Assembly: GCA_902795725.1 (NCBI GenBank)
Contig: CADBLY010000062.1
Location: forward strand, 1 to 18,407
Source: an uncultured Erysipelotrichaceae bacterium
GTDB taxonomy: Bacteria; Bacillota_I; Bacilli_A; RF39; UBA660
Direction of reading: 5' to 3'
Length of the DNA: 18,407 nucleotides
Below, one piece after another: positions 6,086 through 12,826 of the stretch. The position numbers and the translations under genes were made by a program. A model generated the notes under the pieces. The model ran no database searches. It saw nothing but the letters and a program-made list of their open reading frames with translations, and was not told the origin of the DNA. Position 1 is the first letter of the stretch. Each line of letters opens with the position of its first letter.

Positions 6086-8131
6086 ATGAATATGAAGAAA
6101 AAAATTAAAATTTATACATTAATAATTTCGCTATTTATGATTCTTTTTGCTTCGGTTGATGGAGTAAAAGCAGCGGAATACAATACAAAAACAGTTAGTC
6201 AATTTCCATCAAAATTAAATGATGTTAATTTAACTTCTGGTTTATTTAACATAGAAAGTGGCCCCAATCTATTTTATAAGTATTCAACAAAGGATAATTT
6301 AGCTACTATGTGTACAAGTTTTATGAAGAACAATCCAAATTCTACATATACTTGTAGTAAAGAAAGTGATGGATGGTCAGCTGATAATGCAGTATCTAGT
6401 GGTGTTGCTGCAATCATAATTAAAGCATCTGGTGGAACAACATCAAAACTTACAAAAACCAATTATTATTATTCTGAATTGGCTATAAATACGTATTTAA
6501 AAAGTGCTAAACCAAAAAAGAATGAAGTTAATGGTAGATATGCTAACAAGTACATGGTAAGCTATAATAATATTAGTTCTGTTAAATCATTAACAGGAGC
6601 TGCTAAAATTGCTCAAACAGCATATGATCAATTTAATAAAAATAATAAATTATCAGTTACATTAGGTGCATTTAATTGCGACAGTTCACATAATTGTACA
6701 GCAAATGTTAAATTATCATCTGGCATATCTAGCAAGTATAATAAAGATACATCATATCAAAGTAAGGTTGGATATAATCTTAAAAAAGTTACTATTAATG
6801 GAACAACATTAGAATCAAATCAGTATAGTTATAGTGATAATAAATTAACTATAAAAAATTCTGCATATACTATACCTAGTACTACAGGAACACACAATTT
6901 TAAAGTTAAAGTTACATTTGAAGCAAAACGTGATTATTATTTAGCTCAAAATTATAGTTGTGGAACTAATCAGACTGTAACACCAAATGTTGTTAAGAAA
7001 GCTACACAGACTAAAACAGGTAGCTCTGCTTCATCATTTACTTATAACGTGGATTCAGAAACTGTTTTCAAACCATTAAACTGCGGTATAGTATTGTATA
7101 AAGTTTCTGCAATTGATGAATCGCCACTTTCTGGCGCTGTATTATCTTATAAGGTAAATAGTGTTGATAAAACATTATCTCTAAATGGTTTTGATGAAGA
7201 TGAAGAAAATACAATTCCATATATTGGTTGTGTAGAAACAACAGTTAATCCATACAATATGACAAATATAGAAGAAATAAGCGCTCCAACAGGATACAGG
7301 GCAATATCTAGCATTTCTGATATTAATTATACAGGCACTATTATTGAAAAAGACATTAAAAATAATCCTGATACAAATCTAATTATTAGAAAGATAGATG
7401 GAGATAGTAAAAAACTACTTGCTGGAGCAACACTTGCACTTTATGATGGTGATAATCCAATAAAATGGAATTATGTAGATGCAAGCGGAAATGTTGTTAC
7501 TACGCCAGTTGATGATGGTGCCGGCAATTATTATGCTATGGAAGATGATAATGGAATAAACACTAGTTGGCAAACTACTGATAAAGGACTTCATTTCATA
7601 GGGTTAGCATATAATACTGAATATGATATTGTAGAAATAAAAGCACCAAAAGGATATATCATTAATAATGAAACTACTGCTGTAACGTTAACAAATGAAG
7701 ATAATGGTAGAAATAAAACAATTGAAGTAAAAGATTATGCTTCATCTATATCTTTAAGTAAACAAGATATTACAAAAAAACAAGAATTACCTGGAGCAAA
7801 ATTACAAATAATTGATGGTCAAGGGAATATTTATGATGAATGGATTTCTACAAATACACCTCACATTATAAATACATTAGTAGATGGAACATATTATTTA
7901 TCAGAAACAACAGCTCCAAAAGGTTATGAGTTAAATACTGAAACAATTGAATTTACAGTAGAAAATGGTAAAGCAACATCAACAGTTGTAATGTACAACA
8001 CACCTTCCAAAGTAACTGTTGCAGATACTTTATTAGGTAAAAATATAATTACTTATGTACTAGGTAGTATGTTAATTATAGCTGGTGCAGGAGTACTATT
8101 CTATGAAATTAAAAAGAAAAAACATGCATAG
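6086..8131 (+). CDS. SpaA-type pilin-like surface protein with atypical sorting signal
   Basis: 681 aa. Signal peptide: MNMKKKIK, hydrophobic 10-23, likely cleavage after VKA or VKAA (29-30). Residues about 60-190 resemble a thioester (TQXA-type) adhesin head: C76 and YYYSELAINTYL (127-138), but the canonical TQ-x-x-I-W reads S130-E131-L-A-I-N135, so the Gln needed for the thioester is absent. Three SpaA/prealbumin-like beta domains follow, about 333-425, 431-549 and 553-640, with the conserved Glu motif EISAPTGY, EIKAPKGY and ETTAPKGY. The C-terminus is a cell-wall-anchor layout: V645-A-D-T-L649, a membrane helix 653-672, then KKKKHA. The motif lacks the Pro and Gly of LPXTG. ATG 6086 has AGGAG at 6076-6080; ATG 6092 is a possible alternative. 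The next gene, a sortase, starts inside this one. Confidence 0.85.
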   Translation: MNMKKKIKIYTLIISLFMILFASVDGVKAAEYNTKTVSQFPSKLNDVNLTSGLFNIESGPNLFYKYSTKDNLATMCTSFMKNNPNSTYTCSKESDGWSADNAVSSGVAAIIIKASGGTTSKLTKTNYYYSELAINTYLKSAKPKKNEVNGRYANKYMVSYNNISSVKSLTGAAKIAQTAYDQFNKNNKLSVTLGAFNCDSSHNCTANVKLSSGISSKYNKDTSYQSKVGYNLKKVTINGTTLESNQYSYSDNKLTIKNSAYTIPSTTGTHNFKVKVTFEAKRDYYLAQNYSCGTNQTVTPNVVKKATQTKTGSSASSFTYNVDSETVFKPLNCGIVLYKVSAIDESPLSGAVLSYKVNSVDKTLSLNGFDEDEENTIPYIGCVETTVNPYNMTNIEEISAPTGYRAISSISDINYTGTIIEKDIKNNPDTNLIIRKIDGDSKKLLAGATLALYDGDNPIKWNYVDASGNVVTTPVDDGAGNYYAMEDDNGINTSWQTTDKGLHFIGLAYNTEYDIVEIKAPKGYIINNETTAVTLTNEDNGRNKTIEVKDYASSISLSKQDITKKQELPGAKLQIIDGQGNIYDEWISTNTPHIINTLVDGTYYLSETTAPKGYELNTETIEFTVENGKATSTVVMYNTPSKVTVADTLLGKNIITYVLGSMLIIAGAGVLFYEIKKKKHA

Positions 8132-8774
8132 AATAAAAGGTATTAAAATAAAAAAAAGCTCGATAGGGCTTTTTGCCTTAATATTAATAATTTTTGGGAC
8201 TATTCTTCTAAGTTATAATTATCTCATCCTAAAGAAAAATAAAATTTATGAACAAATGAATCTCTTGCTCTATGAAGGAGCAGAACCGGATAATATTAAA
8301 CAAGATGAACCAGTAGTGGAAGAAGAACGTACTAAATCAGCTACGGAAGAAGCTAAATTCAATTATCAATATATAGGAGTGTTAGAAATACCAAAAATAA
8401 ATTTAAAACGTGGCTTTGTAGACATTAACTCCAAGTATAATAATGTCAGCCGTAATATTACTATTATTGAAACATCAAGATATCCTGATCAAGAAAGAGG
8501 AAACTTTATCTTAGCTGCCCATTCTGGCAACTGTTATGTTTGTTTCTTTGATAAACTATGGAAATTAACTAAAGGAGATTATGCTTATATTCATTATAAT
8601 AATATAAAATATAATTATAAAATAGTTGATATCTATGATGTTGAAAAAACAGGAGAAGTAGAAATAAAAAGGGATGTGTATAAAACTACACTCACTCTTA
8701 TTACTTGTACTCATAATAGTGATACTAAACAAACAGTATATATTTTAGAATTAGAAAATACTGAACAAGAATAA
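8103..8774 (+). CDS. Sortase (cysteine transpeptidase), membrane-anchored
   Basis: 223 aa. Sortases cut surface proteins at a C-terminal sorting motif and join them to the wall or to another pilin. One membrane helix lies at about 20-42, followed by a Glu-rich linker and a catalytic domain from about 88. It shows IGVLEIPKINL, catalytic His in LAAHSG (H140) and catalytic Cys in TLITCT (C202). No Arg follows the Cys: the strand where the third catalytic residue normally sits reads DTKQTVYILELE. The start is ATG 8103, with AGGAG at 8089-8093 and a 9-nt spacer, inside the pilin gene; the overlap is 29 nt. A GTG at 8085 is upstream of that site and is not preferred. Expected substrate: the preceding pilin-like protein. 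Confidence 0.88.
   Translation: MKLKRKNMHRIKGIKIKKSSIGLFALILIIFGTILLSYNYLILKKNKIYEQMNLLLYEGAEPDNIKQDEPVVEEERTKSATEEAKFNYQYIGVLEIPKINLKRGFVDINSKYNNVSRNITIIETSRYPDQERGNFILAAHSGNCYVCFFDKLWKLTKGDYAYIHYNNIKYNYKIVDIYDVEKTGEVEIKRDVYKTTLTLITCTHNSDTKQTVYILELENTEQE
8153..8174 (+). terminator. Terminator-like hairpin inside the 5' part of the sortase gene
   Basis: Arms AAAAAGCTC (8153-8161) and GGGCTTTTT (8166-8174) pair over 9 bp (one G-T) around the tetraloop GATA. The five T of the 3' arm would be the U tract. It lies 22 nt after the pilin stop codon. It fits a partial terminator between pilin and sortase, but it is within codons 17-24 of the sortase, so strength is uncertain. Confidence 0.4.
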
Positions 8775-8791
8775 AAAAAGAGGTGATTAGA

Positions 8792-9523
8792 ATGGCTAAT
8801 TTTTCACTAATAGAAAAATTAAAAATAGTACTTAATACTATTCTTTCTACACCTCTTTTTTCTGTTTCAACTTTTATAGGTATATTATTAATAGGTTTTA
8901 TGATTTATTGTATTATAACTAAGAAAAAACTACCAAAATGGCTATATATAGTTGGATGGTTATTTGTTATTATATTTATCATATTTAGATATACAAAGTT
9001 AGTACCAACCTTACTAGATAATCTAGTAGATACAGTATTTAAATGCTTATATTTCCCATCTTTGGGTCTATATGTTTCAATTGTTATACTAGCTAATATT
9101 ATCTTTATATTACTAAATATACAAAAAAATATTCGTAAATCATATCGTATTATATCATTAATTACAGCAGTTATCTTAAATGTTTTATTTATCTTTGTTG
9201 CCGGTGTCATGACTAAAAATAAAATAGATATATCTACTCCTATTAATCTATATACCAATTCAACCCTTTTAGTATTATTACAAATATCAATGGCTATATT
9301 TATAATATTTATTCTATTAGTATTATTTATTAGAATATATATTAAAATAAAACTATTAGATAGTGTGCAATTTGGTGAAGATTTTGAATATCCTGCTATG
9401 GAACAATGTGTATCTAAAACCGTATTAAAACCAAATAATAATGTCTTTGTTAGAAAAGTAATAAAAAAAATTAACAAACCAAAACAAGATATAAAAGTGC
9501 ACAAAATAATGAAAAGAGGTTAA
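8792..9523 (+). CDS. Multi-pass membrane protein of the sortase operon, function unknown
   Basis: 243 aa, not recognised. Five hydrophobic segments at about residues 23-43, 49-66, 90-110, 119-140 and 157-182, then a basic cytoplasmic-type tail of about 55 residues (KVIKKINKPKQDIKVHKIMKRG at the end, broken here by charge-rich repeats). ATG 8792 has the ribosome binding site AGGTGAT directly upstream; GTG 8783 lies within that site and is rejected. The gap from the sortase stop is 17 nt with no terminator, so it is likely the fourth gene of the operon. It could assist export or assembly of the surface proteins or be a passenger; nothing in the sequence decides. No catalytic motif is seen. Confidence 0.75.
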   Translation: MANFSLIEKLKIVLNTILSTPLFSVSTFIGILLIGFMIYCIITKKKLPKWLYIVGWLFVIIFIIFRYTKLVPTLLDNLVDTVFKCLYFPSLGLYVSIVILANIIFILLNIQKNIRKSYRIISLITAVILNVLFIFVAGVMTKNKIDISTPINLYTNSTLLVLLQISMAIFIIFILLVLFIRIYIKIKLLDSVQFGEDFEYPAMEQCVSKTVLKPNNNVFVRKVIKKINKPKQDIKVHKIMKRG

Positions 9524-9524
9524 T

Positions 9525-9758
9525 ATGGACTATAATAATCCAGAAAATAATTTTCATAAAAAATATGGTAATCTCTTATTAACTGATTATCAAGTAAATA
9601 TTTTAAATAAGTATAATATAAAGTATCAAGAATTTAATAATTTAAATGAATTAATATATTATCTAGAAGATTACTTAAACAATAATGATAATGAAGAATT
9701 AGAAAGTATTTCATATGAATTATCTGAATTTAATTATTACCATAATACAAATAAATAG
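9525..9758 (+). CDS. Small acidic protein, conserved-looking, function unknown
   Basis: 77 aa, soluble, rich in Asn, Tyr, Glu and Asp. Nothing like a signal peptide or membrane helix is visible. A pattern LLLTDYQVNILNKYNI, an acidic helix around ELIYYLEDYL, then YELSEFNYYHNTNK at the end looks like a compact helical protein rather than random open frame. It starts one base after the stop of the membrane-protein gene, with AGAGGT upstream, so translation is probably coupled. It is the last gene before the operon terminator, which begins in its final codons. I do not recognise a named family. Confidence 0.65.
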   Translation: MDYNNPENNFHKKYGNLLLTDYQVNILNKYNIKYQEFNNLNELIYYLEDYLNNNDNEELESISYELSEFNYYHNTNK

Positions 9759-9777
9759 GTTTAAAGCCTATTTTTTT
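9753..9777 (+). terminator. Intrinsic terminator of the surface operon
   Basis: AAATAGG (9753-9759) pairs with CCTATTT (9767-9773), loop TTTAAAG, followed by T to 9777. The TAG stop codon of the 77-aa protein (9756-9758) is in the 5' arm. Confidence 0.75.
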
Positions 9778-9832
9778 GTTTAAAAAAAGGAAATCACAAA
9801 CATTTCTCGTATAATATATATGAGGGGGTATT

Positions 9833-11401
9833 ATGCATTACATAGATTATAATGATAGAAAGACCTTATATAAATATAAAAATAAACTATATCGTAGAAT
9901 AAAAAATATAAAAATAAATCATGATAATAAAAAGTATATAAAATTAGAATCACAAAAAGATATATTAGTTGGAAAATATTTTCTTGATCAAGAACAAAAA
10001 GAAGCTATACTAACTGATGAAGTAACCACACTAGTTGTAGCCAGTGCGGGAAGTGGAAAAAGCCTAACCATAATCGGTAAAATAAATTACTTAATTGATA
10101 ATGGAATTGAAGCTAAAGATATTATTTGTATATCATTTACAAATGATGCCTGTGAAAGTTTGAAAAGAAAATTAGATCATAATGTAGAAGTATTAACATT
10201 TCATAAGCTAGCTTTAAATATTATAGGATATGATAATCATAAAATATGCAGTTCAAATATGTTAGAATATGTTATTGATGAATACTTTAAAAGTATTATT
10301 TATAATAATTCTGATATGATAGAAAAATTAAAAAACATATTAAACAAAAAAGTTACCTATGAAGAATTATTAAAAGGTAAAGAATTAATAAACATAAAGA
10401 AAACCATTCAAACTTTTATTAACTTATATAAAGCAAATGATTATCCTTTAGATTTCTTTTGTAAACTAGATGACAAGCAATATCATAATTTGCTTTGTAT
10501 TATAATTGATATTTTTATTCTCTATAAAAAAGAATTATCAAGTCAAAATCTTATTGACTTTGATGATATGATATCATTAGCCACTAAACAAGTAAAACAA
10601 TATGGTATAAATAGAAATTATAAATATATTATAATAGATGAATTTCAAGATACATCTTTAGTAAAACTAAATCTTATTAAATCTATTATTGAAAAAACTG
10701 GCGCTAAACTATTTTGTGTCGGAGATGACTTTCAATCTATATATAAGTTTACAGGATGTGATTTAGATATCTTTCTTAACTTTTCTAAATTTATAGGACC
10801 TGCTAAAATACTTAAAATAACACATACTTATCGTAATAGTCAAAATTTAGCAGATATAGCAACAACTTTTATACTTAAGAATAAATATCAAATAAAAAAA
10901 CATATAATCTCCAAAAAATATCGATATAAACCTATAAAAATTATTAATCATCAACCTAATATTTTAGAAAAATTACTTGATCACTTAATAAAAAACAATG
11001 AAAAAAATATTCTAATTCTTGGTCGTAATAATAAAGATATCTATAAATATCTCACACCTAATCTTAAACTAAAAGATAATAAAATTATCTATAATAATAA
11101 AGATATAAATATAAAATATTTAACTATTCATCGTTCTAAAGGCTTAGAAGAAGAATGTGTCATTCTTATTAATTTGTATGACGATATCTTAGGCATACCA
11201 TGTAAAATAAAAAATGCAGAAATACTATCTTTAATCAATAAACAAGATAAGTATCCCTTTGAAGAAGAAAGAAGACTTTTTTATGTTGCTTTAACTAGAA
11301 CAAAAAAAGACATATATTTAATATGTCCTTTAAAACTATCTATTTTTGTTAAAGAATTAGAACACGATAGTAAAAACCAAATTGAATACCTAAACCTTTG
11401 A
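9833..11401 (+). CDS. UvrD/Rep-family DNA helicase, compact helicase IV-like
   Basis: 522-aa superfamily 1A ATP-dependent 3'-5' DNA helicase. After a basic N-terminal region (1-48) come the Q motif FLDQEQKEAIL (50-60), Walker A ASAGSGKS (70-77), motif Ia SFTNDA, Walker B IIIDEFQDTS (266-275), motif III GDDFQSIYKF (297-306), motif IV THTYRNS (330-336), motif V TIHRSKGLEE (431-440) and motif VI EERRLFYVALTRTK (478-491). All motor motifs are intact. The layout and the wording LVVASAGSGKS resemble E. coli helicase IV. Family members are often about 680-750 aa, so this is short, mainly in the inserted subdomains and C-terminus. ATG 9833 has GAGGGGG upstream; TATAAT at 9810-9815 may be a -10 but has no clear -35. 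TGA is the stop. The 3' end overlaps the convergent pnuC by 12 nt. Confidence 0.9.
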   Translation: MHYIDYNDRKTLYKYKNKLYRRIKNIKINHDNKKYIKLESQKDILVGKYFLDQEQKEAILTDEVTTLVVASAGSGKSLTIIGKINYLIDNGIEAKDIICISFTNDACESLKRKLDHNVEVLTFHKLALNIIGYDNHKICSSNMLEYVIDEYFKSIIYNNSDMIEKLKNILNKKVTYEELLKGKELINIKKTIQTFINLYKANDYPLDFFCKLDDKQYHNLLCIIIDIFILYKKELSSQNLIDFDDMISLATKQVKQYGINRNYKYIIIDEFQDTSLVKLNLIKSIIEKTGAKLFCVGDDFQSIYKFTGCDLDIFLNFSKFIGPAKILKITHTYRNSQNLADIATTFILKNKYQIKKHIISKKYRYKPIKIINHQPNILEKLLDHLIKNNEKNILILGRNNKDIYKYLTPNLKLKDNKIIYNNKDINIKYLTIHRSKGLEEECVILINLYDDILGIPCKIKNAEILSLINKQDKYPFEEERRLFYVALTRTKKDIYLICPLKLSIFVKELEHDSKNQIEYLNL

Positions 11402-12016
11402 TTTTCTCCATTCTCTTATACCATATATATTCATAACTAAATAACCAATTGATACAATAAGCATCATTAAACCATTAGAACCAATTCCAAAGCACATTAC
11501 AATCCATATTATTAAATCTATAATATTATTAATAAGCCATAAAATCCAAGCTTCCCTATATTTTAAATTCATCAATATTAAACCACATATATTAGCTATA
11601 TTACTACTAGCATCTAAAATAGATAAAGACTGAGTTGGAATTTTAGAAAGTAATAAAGTAAAACCAATTGTACTAGTTATAAGACATATAATAATAAATA
11701 TTGATATGTGAAAAGATAACTTTCTTATAGGTATATCTTCTTTCCACCTAATAAAGCCATCAATCTGTAATGGAAAATAAACAAACAAAGACAAAAAAGC
11801 AATTCCATATAATCCATTAATATAAGATATATAGGCATTAAGTAAGTAAAAAATTCCTCCAAATATATAGTTGTAATTTCTATTCAAAACAGCATACCAT
11901 ATATTAAGCATCCCACAACTAAGAATTAAAGTCCCCATAAACTTATCATTTAACCATATTCCCATCAGACTAGATAGTATAATAATAATAATTGAACCAA
12001 AAATTTCTTTGAACAT
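11390..12016 (-). CDS. pnuC: Nicotinamide riboside/vitamin transporter, PnuC family
   Basis: 208 aa and very hydrophobic, about seven membrane segments. PnuC proteins carry nicotinamide riboside (related members carry other vitamin precursors) by facilitated diffusion, with intracellular phosphorylation trapping the substrate. Family signs: NIWYAVLNRNYNYIFGGIFYLL, then FPLQIDGFIRWKEDI (the family's 'Q-x-x-G-x-x-x-W' helix), and LKYREAWILWLINNIIDLIIW near the end. The open frame continues upstream to 12091, but ATG at 12016 fits the family length and has GGGTG about 6 nt upstream. It is the only clear minus-strand gene, divergent from the glucosaminidase-like gene and convergent with the helicase. 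No kinase or NAD enzyme is adjacent. Substrate within the family is not provable here; no riboswitch was recognised in its leader. Confidence 0.85.
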   Translation of the reverse strand: MFKEIFGSIIIIILSSLMGIWLNDKFMGTLILSCGMLNIWYAVLNRNYNYIFGGIFYLLNAYISYINGLYGIAFLSLFVYFPLQIDGFIRWKEDIPIRKLSFHISIFIIICLITSTIGFTLLLSKIPTQSLSILDASSNIANICGLILMNLKYREAWILWLINNIIDLIIWIVMCFGIGSNGLMMLIVSIGYLVMNIYGIREWRKSKV

Positions 12017-12062
12017 CTTATACACCCATTGTATTCTATGGAAAAAATATATTTTCGTGAAT

Positions 12063-12091
12063 TTGACAACTAAATAATTAAATGATACCAT
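12063..12091 (+). promoter_or_regulatory. Promoter for the glucosaminidase-like gene
   Basis: TTGACA (12063-12068), 17-nt spacer, TACCAT (12086-12091) with extended -10 TGA at 12083-12085. The predicted start is near 12098, leaving a leader of about 34 nt. It lies in the divergent interval with pnuC. Confidence 0.7.
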
Positions 12092-12131
12092 GTAATTACT
12101 TCACAGGGGAAACTGTAATGAGGTGTTTGAA

Positions 12132-12737
12132 TTGAAAAGAAAAAGAAATATTTGCTTATGTTCATTGGCTCTATTAGATATAATAGTAATTATATTAGTA
12201 GTAGTTGTCAAAAATACAACCGTTATTGTTGAAACCAAAAGAAGTAACGTAAGCGCGGCTAATATCCTAGTAAATGGGACAGAAAGCTTAGATAATTATA
12301 AAAACCAAGAGATAATAAATCAACCAAAGATTGTCTATGATAATATGACACTAGAGCAATTATCTCAAAAACTTGATAAATCTTTAAAATCCACTATGTC
12401 AGGGAAAGGAAGTTTGATTGCATCATATGCCATAGAAAAAGGAGTTGATCCTTATATGGCAACAGCAATTATTCTTTTAGAAACAGGATGTAACCATAGT
12501 TGTAGTAAACTTGTTATGACCTGTAATAACGTTGGTGGACAAAAAGGATCAGGATGTGGAGCATACCGTTCATTCCCTACACTAGATGATGGGATAAGAG
12601 GTTTTATTGATAACCTATATAATAATTATATAGTGCAAGGTTTAACCACTCCAGAGACAATTGGTCCAAAATATGCTGCAAGTGGCATGTGGTCAACTAA
12701 AGTAAATAATTATATAAATTTAATTAAAGCAAACTAA
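12132..12737 (+). CDS. Membrane-anchored glucosaminidase/lysozyme-like cell-wall hydrolase
   Basis: 201 aa from the preferred TTG start. A basic start (LKRKRN) and one membrane helix at about 10-27 place the rest outside the cell. After a linker, residues about 88-201 look like a glucosaminidase/lysozyme-like domain: LIASYAIEKGVDPYMATAIILLETGC with the candidate catalytic Glu, CNNVGG, GAYRSFPTLDDGIRGFIDNL, and a closing KYAASGMWSTKVNNYINLI. Such enzymes cut the glycan of peptidoglycan. Four Cys cluster around the active region, which is unusual for a Gram-positive wall enzyme and could form disulfides. GTG at 12123 overlaps the AGGTG ribosome binding site (12121-12125), so TTG 12132, 6 nt after it, is chosen. 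It has its own promoter and terminator. Confidence 0.8.
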   Translation: MKRKRNICLCSLALLDIIVIILVVVVKNTTVIVETKRSNVSAANILVNGTESLDNYKNQEIINQPKIVYDNMTLEQLSQKLDKSLKSTMSGKGSLIASYAIEKGVDPYMATAIILLETGCNHSCSKLVMTCNNVGGQKGSGCGAYRSFPTLDDGIRGFIDNLYNNYIVQGLTTPETIGPKYAASGMWSTKVNNYINLIKAN

Positions 12738-12746
12738 ATATAATTG

Positions 12747-12776
12747 GACAAATGAAAAAATCATTTGTCTTTTTTT
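12747..12776 (+). terminator. Intrinsic terminator after the glucosaminidase-like gene
   Basis: GACAAATGA (12747-12755) pairs perfectly with TCATTTGTC (12761-12769), loop of five A, then seven T (12770-12776). Confidence 0.9.
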
Positions 12777-12826
12777 GTTTCTTCTAAAAAAAAGAATTAT
12801 GACTATATTTTATATAGGAGGAACAA

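Noticed and set aside
12017..12091. Riboswitch (such as NAD+-II) in the pnuC leader
   Set aside because: The leader is short, AT-rich and shows no stable hairpins that I could match to a known class.
12101..12117. Hairpin ACAG/CTGT in the leader of the glucosaminidase-like gene
   Set aside because: Only four base pairs; too weak to claim a regulatory structure.
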